39,614 nucleotides of DNA from Paramecium sonneborni (lineage: Eukaryota > Ciliophora > Oligohymenophorea > Peniculida > Parameciidae). Every line of letters begins with the position of its first letter. Within the stretch, counting starts at the first letter, position 1. The stretch spans positions 785,568 to 825,181 of the forward strand of contig CAJJDN010000015.1 of NCBI GenBank assembly GCA_905182985.1, written 5' to 3'. The translations under genes were made by a program, and so were the position numbers. Shown here piece by piece: positions 1-10,241 of this stretch. Below the pieces are notes generated by a model that saw nothing but the letters and a program-made list of their open reading frames with translations, did not search any database and was not told the DNA's origin.

Positions 1-520
1 TAACAAAAAAATATAGCTTAAATATTAAAAGTTTTACTATTGTTTTAAATAGTGATTGCTAACACTATGAAAAATTGATTTTTTAACACTATATTAAATC
101 AAAAATGTTAATCAATTATAGCATATATATATAGGTTTATTTAAAATCATATTGCCTATTAATTAATAACAATGACATCATTTAAAATGTCTCATTTAGA
201 ATTCATGATTAAATAAGATTAAACTTATAAATATCACTTTTTAAATTTTGAAGTTGAAGGGTAAAAATAAAAAATTCTGGAAAAAGGCATCAAATTTATT
301 TTAAATTCAAAGAAAATAAATAATTTTAATTAGAATAAATTATTCTATAAGAATCTGATAAAGTTAATGATCAAATGAATAATATTTAGATTTTGAGGTT
401 TTGGAATATATATAAATTATATATAAAATAGATTAGTTAAGTTTGTAAATTAAAAAAGTTAAAAAAATATATAAAATGATAAATGAATTAATATAAATAA
501 ATTAATAATAATTATAAGAG
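1..520. other. AT-rich stretch without a recognisable gene
   Basis: No convincing reading frame is visible on either strand under the ciliate code: TGA codons are frequent and no conserved motif or plausible exon stands out. The stretch holds simple A/T runs and short TA repeats (for example near 126-135 and 408-425). It probably contains the 5' flank of the zinc-finger gene at 521 and possibly the 3' flank of a gene outside the window. Confidence 0.5.
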
Positions 521-867
521 ATGTCTTAGTAACCAGACCAACCAAGTGCAAAGAAAAGAATTAGAAGATGCACTAAACATGATGAAACCCCTCGTCCCTA
601 TAAATGCGGTTGTGGACGTGGTTACTATAGCTATCCAGCATTATATACTCATTTGAAGTAATTCTATGGATATCTTTAAATAGGATAAAGCATGAAGGTT
701 AACCTCCTACAGGAACTTAGATACCAAATGATAAACATTATGGTAGTAGAGGAAGACCAAGAGAAAAGAATCAAAAATGTGAAGAAGAAAGCAAGCATCA
801 AGTTTTTATTGATGAAGATAAGAGAGAAGATAACCAAAAAGATGAGAAAATCACAATCAATTAATGA
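521..867 (+). CDS. Small C2H2-like zinc-finger protein
   Basis: Two exons joined by a 26-nt GTA...TAG intron at 658-683 give 106 aa, ending at TGA 865-867. A single zinc-finger-like segment is visible: C29-G-C31, then twelve residues, H44 and H49 (C-x-C-x12-H-x4-H). It is followed by the turn EGQPPTGT, and the tail is acidic and basic with many Lys and Glu. The intron falls inside the finger, and only the spliced reading places both histidines in frame, which supports the model. A nucleic-acid or protein-binding role is possible but not shown. A 70-codon frame starting at 692 is a shadow of exon 2. The gene is followed 77 bp later by another plus-strand gene. Confidence 0.72.
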
Positions 868-944
868 AAATAGAAGAAAGCAAAAGTCTTTTTTCTTTTA
901 TTAATAATTTATATCTAATACTTATTAATAAACTCTTTCTATAA

Positions 945-1526
945 ATGAATTTGAAACAAGTTTAAGCTTTCTCTGAACATAGAACAAAAAGAAGTAAAAT
1001 AAATTTATTCATCAATCTAGTTTTATCTGGAAATACAAAGTGCAAAGATCATAAATCTAATATTCATAGTCCAAGAAGTAAAATTTTATTTAACATTTAA
1101 GATAGTCAAAATTCTAATAAAGGTACCATGATTGGACTTTAGAGAATTTCAAAAGAGCTTGTAGAAAGTTTAACTAAAGCTTTAACACCAAATTGTAGAG
1201 TTCGTTAGAATTCACCTAAGCCAATTATTTTAGAATAGGAACATAAATAAATACCAAAACACAACAAACAACCTGAAATATTATAATAACCTTTGGAATA
1301 ATTAGAAATATTAAAGCCAATTAAAGAAATAGAAAATGTTGAATACATTAATTTTACTAAATTTGCTGTAAGATATAACATCAAATATTATAGAGGAAAA
1401 TATCTTAATAACCAATTAAAGAAATTAGAATTTCAAAAAATGAATAAAAAATAACTCGATAAAGATCTTAAGATTTTCATTCAAAATAAGAAGAATGGCT
1501 TAGAAAAAAAAATGAAAAAGTTTTGA
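945..1526 (+). CDS. Hypothetical basic protein
   Basis: One uninterrupted frame of 193 codons from ATG 945 to TGA 1524-1526. The product is rich in Lys, Gln and Asn, with a very basic C-terminus (KKMKKF). No domain is recognised. A block around residues 130-190 (LEILKPIKEIENVEYINFTK onwards, then alternating Lys/Gln/Leu) looks helical. A possible in-frame intron near 1123-1142 would shorten it slightly but is not needed. It lies close behind the zinc-finger gene on the same strand and converges with eL34. A fusion with the upstream gene was considered, but no intron joins them in frame. Confidence 0.6.
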
Positions 1527-1763
1527 AATAGAGAATAGAATAATAATGTTTATAATAAATGAAAGAAAATCGTGCCAGTTTTTTAGAAAAATCATAGACC
1601 GATAGATTTTAATGATTAATCAATATTTATTTACTTTCTTTTATTTTCAATAATTTATGAACAAATTATTTATTCAAAAAAAATCGAAAAATAAATCACA
1701 AACAAATTTCTGAAAGATCATGGATTGTTTATTTAATGTACTAAAAAATAGAATTCATATGTA

Positions 1764-2115
1764 TCATTTTTTGATTTATTTCACAATTTTGACTTCTTCA
1801 ACCAAAAATGCTCTAATAATTCTGTTTTTCAAAGCACCAGCACTTAAAACACCACCATATGGTCTTGAAACTGTTCTTTATCTTCTTGAAAGTTGTTTAA
1901 GCTTAGTTGGTCTAATTCTTTTAAGTCCATTAAGAACAACATTCAAATTTGAGTCAGCACATGTTGAGGCACTTGTCTTTTTATTTGGATATTGAACAAC
2001 AACATTACCGCCTAAATGATACTTATTTCTTTATACCTGGTGTCTTAACCTTTCTAATTTTATTGGATCTAGTGTTGTATGATGTTCTTCTTCTATAAGT
2101 CACTCTAACACCCAT
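1764..2115 (-). CDS. RPL34: Large-subunit ribosomal protein eL34
   Basis: Two exons with a 25-nt intron (2012-2036) give 108 aa, close to the usual eL34 length. The N-terminus [20 protein letters not shown] and the later blocks RTVSRPYGG and [14 protein letters not shown] are hallmark eL34 segments. The protein is a structural component of the cytosolic 60S subunit. The intron lies just after KTPG. One feature is odd: the C-x2-C...C-x2-C zinc site known in yeast and animal eL34 is mostly gone. Only one Cys (in STCADSN) remains, and the second pair is replaced by VLSAGAL. The rest of the protein is well conserved, so this is a functional gene and not a relic. Confidence 0.95.
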
Positions 2116-2560
2116 AATTTAATATCTTTTATTTAATTATATTAATTTTATGTATGAAAAACAAATATTATTATTTTTTCCTGGCTTAATAATTATATAT
2201 TATTTATGATTCATTAGTAAATAGAATCAAATAATTGAATTTGAAAAAGTTAAATACTCATAATAAATTAGGAAAAATGATAAATGATCAAAGTTTAGTC
2301 TAAATTTAATATGAAATTATTTAATAATTAAAACTTTTCTATAGATTAATATGATGATGAAATGATAGTATATTTAAAATTATTCTATATTTATTTTTTA
2401 TATCAAAATAAACCAAAACTAAATGGCTTAATCTTAAAAATTAAGTATATAGTTATGTGGTTCAAGAATTTGTTAAGAATAAATAATATATGAGTATTAT
2501 AATTCATATTAATCCTTTTTGATGATTATGAAACTTGATATTTATAATTTGAATTAAATT
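2116..2560. other. Intergenic stretch upstream of eL34
   Basis: This 445-bp stretch separates the eL34 start codon from the stop of the next minus-strand gene and is long for this window. A plus-strand frame opens at ATG 2423 and runs on to about 3059, but most of it lies antisense to the 2561-3744 gene and its composition is less protein-like. The region should hold the eL34 promoter; no specific element is recognised. Confidence 0.4.
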
Positions 2561-3744
2561 TCAACAAGTTTGCCCTGTAAAAAAAGAATAAATTTCATTC
2601 CATAAATGAATTTATTAATTCTAAAAGATTCGTCTAAATATTGGAAAATTTATAGAAAAAGGCTCATTTAGTTCATATTTATTTGGATATTTAGAAATTA
2701 TAGCATTAGAATTAATATTTTATTCTTTTTCATCTATCATATAAATACTAATAAATTATTCTATTGGTACAGATTTTCTATAATTTAATCCTTTTGTTTA
2801 TTTAAGACACTTAGATTGCTTAAAATAATTAAATTAAAAGTTACATCAATTTAATATATTTCTGTCCAAGTTAGAAGGCTAGTCAAAGTAAGATTGTCTT
2901 TAAAAATTGATGATTTTCTTAAATACTCAATTTCTTCATTATCAATACTTTCAGTATTTAATGATTATTTAATATATTTTAAGATAGTTCTAATATCTTT
3001 CTAAATGGCCTCACTTTAAGTAGTTAATCCTAATTAAAATAATTCAGTTGATGATAAATGACGATGGTTATGAATTAGACGATATATAAAAACCATAATT
3101 TATTCTTAATTAATAGATAATAGTTTCTATACTAAAGATTTCCAAGATAAAAAATCAATGTATTAAGGAATTTCAAAAAAATTAATTATTTTTTAAGTCA
3201 TAGCAATTCCATATTTTTATACTAACTTTTAGAAAATTATTTATTTATTTATTCTAATTTTATTAATATTTAAATTTGGATTAGCATCAACAAATAAGTA
3301 AAAATGAGCTTCAAAATTAAATTTATTGAGACTATTTTATCTTTTTCTAGTTTCATAAGAGTATTTGAGTTTTCTAACTTTTTTTTATTGTAATTGAGTT
3401 TAATAAGAGTTAGTTAAAGAAATTTTCCGAATTTCATTAGTTTTACGAGATTTGGATCTAACTACATCAATTGTATTGTATCTTTCATCTTCACTTTTTG
3501 ATAGTTTAGTACCATTTTATTGAATTTTTTTATATACTTCTGTTTTAATTCTTTAAGGAACAAAAGGTAATATTGAGATATGTTGTTGATTCAAAAACAA
3601 AGGTAATTCTTAAATTAAAAGTTATTTTGGTTTAATCTTAGGTTATTGAATAGTTAAATCAATATCAAATAATTTATTATGAGTAGGAGATTGTTATCTA
3701 TCAGGAATCAAAGACAATAATCTTCTAAATTGTAATTATTTCAT
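2561..3744 (-). CDS. Hypothetical protein, possibly with degenerate EF-hand-like helices
   Basis: Two exons, with a 26-nt intron at 2819-2844 ending in AAG, give 385 aa (ATG at 3744, TGA at 2561-2563). The N-terminal third is Gln/Lys-rich and low in structure. The middle contains helical segments such as FQKLVQKYGIAMTQKIINFF and a stretch around IDFLSWKSLVQKLLSINQEQ whose spacing recalls EF-hand proteins, but no intact Ca-binding loop is present. No confident family assignment is possible. The start codon lies only 31 bp from the start of the divergent CFAP36 gene. An antisense frame (2423-3059) is open but was judged a shadow. Confidence 0.6.
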
Positions 3745-3775
3745 TTCTAAATTAAATAATAAATACATCTTATAG
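3745..3775. promoter_or_regulatory. 31-bp divergent intergenic spacer, presumed bidirectional promoter
   Basis: Only 31 bp separate the start codons of the minus-strand hypothetical gene (3744) and the plus-strand CFAP36-like gene (3776). Both 5' untranslated regions and any core promoter must fit here or reach into coding sequence. The spacer is almost purely A/T; no named element is recognised. The role is inferred from position alone. Confidence 0.4.
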
Positions 3776-5290
3776 ATGGGTCAAAAATCTTCAAAAGATA
3801 AACCATAAGAATAGTAGAAAAAGCCACAAAAATAAGTTTAAATGAAATAATAAAGTGTATAAAAGAAGCCAAACTAAGGGGATGAGGATGTAATCAACTA
3901 GTTTTAATTGTAGATATGGATGTATGATTTGATTTTATAATATTTGGCTTCACCAATATGGAGAAATCCAATTTCAGATTTTTTAGATGAAAATTGTATA
4001 ATATTTGATGATGAAGAGGAGAACAAGATTGTTTATTAAGAAATACATAAGGTTATATAGTATTAATAAACTAGAAATTTAAAAGTATGATAGAAGCTAT
4101 GATTGAATAATTGATGATTGATATAGGCGTCGAAGATGAAGAACAATTAAGAAAAGTTATTGAAATAGGATTGAAAAATAAAAAACATAAAAAATATTTT
4201 GAATAATTGCTAATTGTTGAGAATTTCTTAGTATTTAAAAAGTTAATGTTGAAAAGAAATAAAGAATTAGAATATGAAGCACTTAAGGAATTATAAAAAA
4301 TAGATGTAAAGATATAATTAACAAAAAGGGTGGAAAAAATCCAGATATGGAAATTAAAGTAAAATAAGCTGAACTTGAAAAAGAAAGAATGGAAATTGAA
4401 CATGCTGTAGCAATGTCTATTGCTGTTGAAAATGAAAAGGCTAAAATTTAAATATAAGAAGATGAAGAATTTATTGAAGCAATAAAATAAAGTTAGATAT
4501 TATACGAACAATAATAGTGTATATATTTTTATTTTTATTTCATTAGATCAAATTTTATAAAGCTAAATCTAATAATAATAATAATAGGCTTAAGTTGTAA
4601 ATCATTAAGTTCCTATTTAAAATTAATAAGCAATTCCTTAACCTGATTAAAAGCCTGAATCGATTTTAATTTTTGATGATGAAATACCAAAAGAAAAAGA
4701 AGAATCTTAATCTATTAGTTAATAATAAATTAAATAAAATGAAAAAACATAGCCTTAATAAATTAGATAAAAAGATCCTTTGCCATAAATAGTTTAATAA
4801 AAAGTTGAAGTTATGTCTTTAGCTTAAGAAAGAGAAGCTTTATTAGCTTAAGGAAATGAACTTAAGCAAAATTTAAAAGAATTTGTAAATCTTAATTTTT
4901 AAAACTAGGAAGAAACTTATAAATAAAATATGAAAAACCAATAAGATTAAGAAAGTTTAGAATAAAGAAAGTAAAGATTATAATAGCAGAGAGAATTAAT
5001 TAAATAAAAAAAGATTAAGGAGAGATAAGATGAATTGAAGAAATATTAAGAAGTACTAAAATTGAATCATCAATTTAGGGTGGAGAGTAGCAAGAATAAA
5101 AACCTGAATAATAAGAAAAAGGACCATTAGTTGTAGATATGGTAAATTGATATTATTAAATATTTGATAGACAGACTTTATAGTAGATCAAAAGAGAGCT
5201 TAAGAATTAGAATTGAAGAAATAGGAATTAAAAAAGAGAGCAGAATTATTGAAGAAAATTAAGTAAGATGCATTGAAAGAGTAAGGATGA
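3776..5290 (+). CDS. CFAP36: CFAP36-like ciliary protein (BART/ARL2-binding domain)
   Basis: Seven exons with introns at 3890-3913, 4052-4074, 4306-4328 (AAG end), 4519-4546, 5053-5078 and 5142-5170 give 453 aa. After a Gln/Lys-rich leader, residues about 39-155 form a BART domain: SPIWRNPISDFLDENCIIFD, DDEEENKIVYQEIHKKFKSM, DIGVEDEEQ, then ENFLVFKKLMLKRN. This is the arrangement of CFAP36/CCDC104, which binds ARL3-type small GTPases in cilia. The C-terminal two thirds are Gln/Glu/Lys-rich and probably coiled coil. The N-terminus MGQKSS fits an N-myristoylation signal (Gly2, Ser6), a prediction only. Splicing restores the domain across three exon joins, which strongly supports the model; the AAG-ended third intron is the least certain. 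Confidence 0.85.
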
Positions 5291-5319
5291 AATAATAATT
5301 ATATAAATGTTCATATTAT

Positions 5320-5994
5320 TCATTTATTCTTTTCAATCCTTTAGGATAGAGGAGTGTAAGATAAATTAATAGTTTTGCTTTATTCATATTGTTATTTTAG
5401 TTTAGTTAATTCTTAATGTTTTTAGGAAAGTAAGCAAAATTAATAATTTTTGGGACCATTTTACTTCTTCTAAATTTAATTAAAGTTTTAAGATTTTTAA
5501 TTAGAATTTATTGAACTCATATTTAATGAAGAAGATCTAGATTACCTTATTGATTAAGTTAGATGTCTAGATGTTGACATCATCCTTATATCAGAACATT
5601 ATTATTCTTGTTTTAAGTAGAATTTTAAATTTTTTGGTGAATATCTGCTTTCTATTTATGCATACTTTTTGTTATTTATTCTTGAAGGAGAATTTCCAAT
5701 AATCTTAATACAAATTTAAGGCTAAGTTTGATGATTATTTGATAATGTTTTATAATTTTGTGTTTCTAGTAGAACTATATTGTTTTACTAGTTTATTTTA
5801 TTATAATAACGATGTAATCTATATAGTCTAATTAATTCTTCAAATTCAATATTATTCACAACATTAGAAAACATCAAAGTATCTTTTTTATCTTCTAAAA
5901 AGTAATTTGTTATATGATTACTCTTTTAAATATAAAGATTTTACTTAATTTAGATTGAGTGTTGTAGAATAAAGAAGAAAATCTGAAATTCCAT
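5320..5994 (-). CDS. Hypothetical protein
   Basis: A single frame of 225 codons from ATG 5994 to TGA 5320-5322 (224 aa). It starts with a short hydrophobic stretch (MEFQIFFFILQ) that could be a signal anchor or just an N-terminal helix. It continues with helical segments (NNIEFEELIRLYRLHRYYNK) and a polar Gln/Ser-rich second half. No family is recognised. A competing frame opens at 6187 with an intron near 5895-5921, but it does not join the main frame correctly, so the unspliced start at 5994 is preferred. The stop lies 29 bp from that of the convergent CFAP36 gene. Confidence 0.55.
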
Positions 5995-6187
5995 TTAGGC
6001 ACAATTCTATATTCATAAAATCCAAATTTTCAGCAAAGGTAGGAGTTTTATCAATAATGGAGGAAATATTAGCATGCATATTAATAAACTTATGTTAATT
6101 ATAATGATAATTTTTGATGATAATATTTTAACAGATGAAAATAAATAATTATGCATATATATTACTATTTTTTGATTAACACAACAT

Positions 6188-7403
6188 TCATTATAGATAT
6201 TGCTCATATCTTCCAATATTTCTTCTAAGAATTTATTCTAAAGGACCCATCATTCTTGTAAAGGATTTAAAATCACAATAATATAAAGTACAATCAGTCT
6301 AAGATAATGATGAAGAGCATAAGTACTGTTGCTATAATGGTTGCCTATCTAGGAGTATTTTTTAATAAAGCTAATTCTCCAAAATAATCACCAGATTTAT
6401 AAGCATAAACCTTTTCTAATTATCCTTCTTTATAAGCTTCTAATTCTCCTTCAGCTATTAAATAAATAGTGTCTCCTTATTCTCCCTATTAAATAGAAAT
6501 ATTATTTAACTTATTAAATAACTTTGTCTCCTCTACAATATTTGGCTTCTTTCAAAACATCACAAAATTATAATCTTTCATAAGTATCCATAGATTATAA
6601 AAGTTCTATCTTATTTAAAATTTATTCCATTTATTCTCTTTTTCTAATAGCAGCATCTTTTACAATATTGTTAAAAGTTGCTCTATCTAAAGCAAATGCT
6701 ATAACAGGTTAAATTGCTTTAATAGTAGCAGCACGAGGAACATTATACAATAAAGCAAGTTCACCAAATGATTCACCAGGTAAATATTTTTTTAAGAATC
6801 TTTCTTAAGGTTAATTTGGGAATTTCTTAGTACATTCTAATTCACCCTCATCTATTACATATAATTCATTTCCATCATCTCCTTAACGAATAACAAAATC
6901 ACCAGGTCTATGATTAGTTATATATTTAAATTATTACTAAAACTTTTTTTCTTCCATAGCACCTATTACAGTATGTAAGTTTTATTCATCTAATGCTTAA
7001 AAAAGAAATGAATTTAACACTTTTTTTCTTATTCTATCTATTTATTCTCTCGTTTTTTCTATTACTCTTGGTTTAAAGTTCTCTTTTTTATTAAATTCTC
7101 CATAAACTTCAGCTGAAACTCCTGTTCTAGTTGTTTTTTTTGTTTCTTTTTAAATAGGTAAAACTTCATCATCTTCATCTTCTTCCTCTTCACTTTGATT
7201 ATGTTGAGTCTCTTATTTATTTCCTTTTTAATTTACAGATTCTTTAATATCTAAAATATATTACATAATTTTTCAAGCCAATTAATACTCCAATTAATAA
7301 CATCATCTGGTCTAGCTAATAATAATTAAGCTAAAAGTTAATCAAAAACTGGTTTAACCATTTTATTCATATATTCTTATATGGTTTCTTTCAATTAATT
7401 CAT
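6188..7403 (-). CDS. PKA-R: cAMP-dependent protein kinase regulatory subunit
   Basis: Four exons (introns 7242-7264, 6486-6510, 6299-6326) give a complete 379-aa PKA regulatory subunit. Residues 1-46 resemble a docking/dimerisation helix pair. An acidic linker leads to the pseudosubstrate-like site R85-T-G-V-S89, expected to sit in the catalytic cleft. Two cyclic-nucleotide-binding domains follow, each with a phosphate-binding cassette: FGELALLYNVPRAAT (205-219) and FGELALLKNTPRQAT (325-339), both keeping the Glu and Arg that bind cAMP. The C-terminus (FTRMMGPLEQILRRNIGRYE) is typical. On cAMP binding the subunit releases the catalytic subunit; in ciliates cAMP controls ciliary beating. The first intron is ambiguous: 23 nt ending AAG is preferred over a 14-nt GT...TAG alternative. 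Confidence 0.95.
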
Positions 7404-7490
7404 AGATATAGATTTATATATAATTAATATTTATGTATAATATATATACACAAGTAATTAAATATTTTTATTGAACAAAAATATCAGAAA

Positions 7491-9602
7491 TCATATTTAT
7501 AAGAGCTCAATGCCTAATTGTAAGAAATTCTTTTCAATTAGATACCTTATATAATTAATTTTGGATTGTTCAATTCTAAAACAATTTTTTTTAATCATTT
7601 CAGGAATACTCAATTGAATATTTTTGATGATTTAACACAAATAATTGATAGTATAAACACCACAATCATATGAGTTTTTTTATTAACTTATAAAAAAGTC
7701 TTACCAATCACCTATTACATTAAATTCAAAAATTTATAATAATTTCTTTATTTAATGTAATAAGTCAGGATTTCGATTATTCAATGAATCTAACAAATAC
7801 AATTTTTCATCTTCATAAACTACTGATAAAAAGTGACTTCTATCCAAATTAAAATAAAAAACAAATCTAAGTGGTTTTTACATGTTATGTTAATCGATAA
7901 TTTTTTTAAAAACTCTAGAATAATATATATTATTTACTCAGTTTCAATAGGTTGATCCTTTGTTATTAGACTACCAAAAATATCTTAAAATTGTGCACAG
8001 TTAACAAAGATTGTATTATTTTAATAATTTTGATTGATTAGAAATCTTTAAGTCTAAATCGATTTAATAACAATATCAATGATAGCTGAATTAAGCCATC
8101 TTCCAGGTTAAAGAGATTTAAGTTAATAATTATTAATTCCATAATCTCCATAATTTATGATCAAACGACTTGGAGCAATTAATGATTTTTGTTGTTAAGA
8201 ATTAAAATCATTTGCTTAATATATATATTGTACTTCATTTCCTTAATAATACATTTTTTATGGTTAATTTTTTAGTTACTCCCATACTTTATCTCTAGTT
8301 GAATAATCATTACATTTATAAAATGTAAATATTCCATTTTTCTTATTGTTTTCAAATTTCCCATGCAAAAATACTTCATTTTGAAAACATTCTTTTCCAA
8401 ATCCATGTTTTATTCCTGCTCTAAAATCTCCAATATATTATAAAGAACCCCATTTGTACATTCTTCCTATACCATCAAATAATCCATCTTAAAAACATCC
8501 TTTATACTAAAAACTATCAGCATCATTGTAATAAGTTAATATTCCATCAACATTTTCATAATATTGATCTTTACTAACATTAGGATTAAATTAATTATTA
8601 AGTGGACCTTAATATTATAATATAGTATAATTATCGATTTTTAATCCCTCATTTAAATGTGTCATACGGATATTAAAATATTTCACTTAATTTTAAATGC
8701 TAATTGAAAGTGGAATACTATATATATCTTAGTTTGGAATCCAAATTTTACCACTTATTCTATGAATTTATATTTATATCTTACATAGTTCCATCAAATA
8801 ACAATATTTGATTTTGTTAATCTTTATCTTTTAAATGATGTATTACTTTACTCATCCTAATGGTCTCTTATTTTACTTATTAAGGTTATACTTTTTCATT
8901 CTCTTTTTATCGTTTTTAAGATTTTCTTTACCTATCTTTTTATTTATTTTTTTCTTGTAATTGTTATTTTTTTATTTATTCTTCAAATTCTTTTTCTTAA
9001 AAGCTATTAATCTCTAGCATGATAGCTGGAAGATTTTACACAATTGAAAATAGATTAAAGTTTTCATTATCTAATTCTTTATTTAGTTCTTTTAATTCTT
9101 AAAATTACACTTTAGATATTTCCTTGATTATAGTAATAACCTAAAATAACTTTTAAAAATCTTATTAATTTATGCTATCAATTGTTTATATCTTTATTTT
9201 TTCAAATGATAATTTTAATAATTCATCATTCTCAATATGATAAAGTTTTAATTCATATTCTTCTTAAATTATCCCTATTGATTTCATTAATCTTGATATT
9301 TATTCTAAAGTCGCTTAAGTATTATGTATAATTGTTAATAGAAAAAAGAAAATGTGATTAAGTATGAAGTGATTTTCTAAAAAAAATTTAGTCTATAAAT
9401 CTAGCATCTCTTATGATTGACATCTTCTAAACATCCAATGAATTTTACCCATGTCATCTCCATCTAATTATTGAAGACTAGCTAAAGATACATCCAATTT
9501 TTCAATTTCTTCCACTTATCTACTTGAATTTTAATTTTCCATGAATACCCATCTTACATATTCTATAAAATTCATTTTTTCATTAACTTGTTAGTTTTAC
9601 AT
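7491..9602 (-). CDS. Ulp1/SENP-like cysteine protease with MORN-like region (paralogue A)
   Basis: Three exons (introns 8760-8784 and 7915-7937) give 687 aa. Residues about 1-330 are helical and coiled-coil, with a Lys/Gln-rich stretch. A MORN-like region follows (YKGCFQDGLFDGIGRM, WGSLQYIGDFRAGIKHGFGK, HGKFENNKKNG). The C-terminus is a C48 (clan CE) protease domain. It opens with PGRWLNSAIID, like the WLND entry of Ulp1. It then has H574 in LDRSHFLSVV, D589 in LYLLDSL, Gln in ISQQ (624/625) and C631 in SYDCGVY. All catalytic residues are present, so it may cleave SUMO or another ubiquitin-like protein. Start uncertain: ATG 9602 is used; an in-frame ATG at 9668 would overlap the upstream stop. 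Two related genes lie at 10242 and 14857. Confidence 0.82.
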
Positions 9603-9664
9603 TAACTTTTCTTTATTATTCAATAAAAATATTACATATATTTAACATAATTCAATTCCAAATA

Positions 9665-10202
9665 TCATCTTTTCTTTTTCTATTACTCTTTCCATTTATG
9701 TCTTTAATTTTCATAGTATTCATTTTAATCTTTATTTTAAAAAGCATCTACTTCTATATCTTATTTTAATTCTGGATTTGCTTCTACTTTTTATTTTTCA
9801 AACTCTCTTTCATCAATAATTATCTATTTTATTAATTCATACAATAACTTAATCTTTAAAATCAAATTCTGGATGTACTAATTTAACTTTTGATATTAAA
9901 ACTGGAATATTATTTAATAATGCATAATGAACAACTTCACAAGCATCTTAAAGTTTTGGAGAAATGTTGTGCCCCAATTATGCCTCTGTAATTACTTATC
10001 TTATTCGCAACATCAAAAAATCTCTTTATTATCCTTTAACTATTATTCTATTCAATTAATCAATTTTATCTATAATATGTGGATTGTTTGCATCTAATTT
10101 TTAAGTGTTTGTTCCACTCACTTTTTTAAAAAATTATCCAGCTTGTGTTAAATTTGGTTCTTATTTCATTGAACCCATTAATCTTTAAAAAAATCCTTTC
10201 AT
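9665..10202 (-). CDS. Hypothetical protein
   Basis: Two exons with a 25-nt intron (9824-9848) give 170 aa. The product begins MKGFFQRLMGSMKQEPNL and continues as a mostly helical protein (KIDQLNRIIVKGQQRDFLML, then SPKLQDACEVVHYALLNNIP). It ends in a charged tail (WKEQQKKKR). No known family is recognised. The start codon is 39 bp from the divergent protease gene at 10242. The stop (9665-9667) overlaps an ATG that is in frame with protease paralogue A; joining the two genes through an intron was tried, and no intron of normal size connects the frames. Confidence 0.65.
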
Positions 10203-10241
10203 ATTTTATTATTATTAATTATATATTTCATTAATAGAAAA
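10203..10241. promoter_or_regulatory. 39-bp divergent spacer, presumed bidirectional promoter
   Basis: Start codons on opposite strands (10202 and 10242) are separated by 39 bp of A/T-only-like DNA. Both transcription starts must lie here. No individual element can be named. Confidence 0.4.

Noticed and set aside
692..904. Plus-strand frame of 70 codons
   Set aside because: It is the out-of-frame shadow of exon 2 of the zinc-finger gene; removing the 26-nt intron puts the conserved finger in a different frame.
2423..3059. Plus-strand frame of about 210 codons, open under the ciliate code
   Set aside because: It is antisense to the minus-strand gene at 2561-3744, which has more natural codon use; long open frames are common when only TGA stops.
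6013..6216. Minus-strand hydrophobic frame of 67 codons, resembling a small membrane protein
   Set aside because: It overlaps the last exon of PKA-R and crosses into the spacer; the hydrophobic look comes from T-rich composition.
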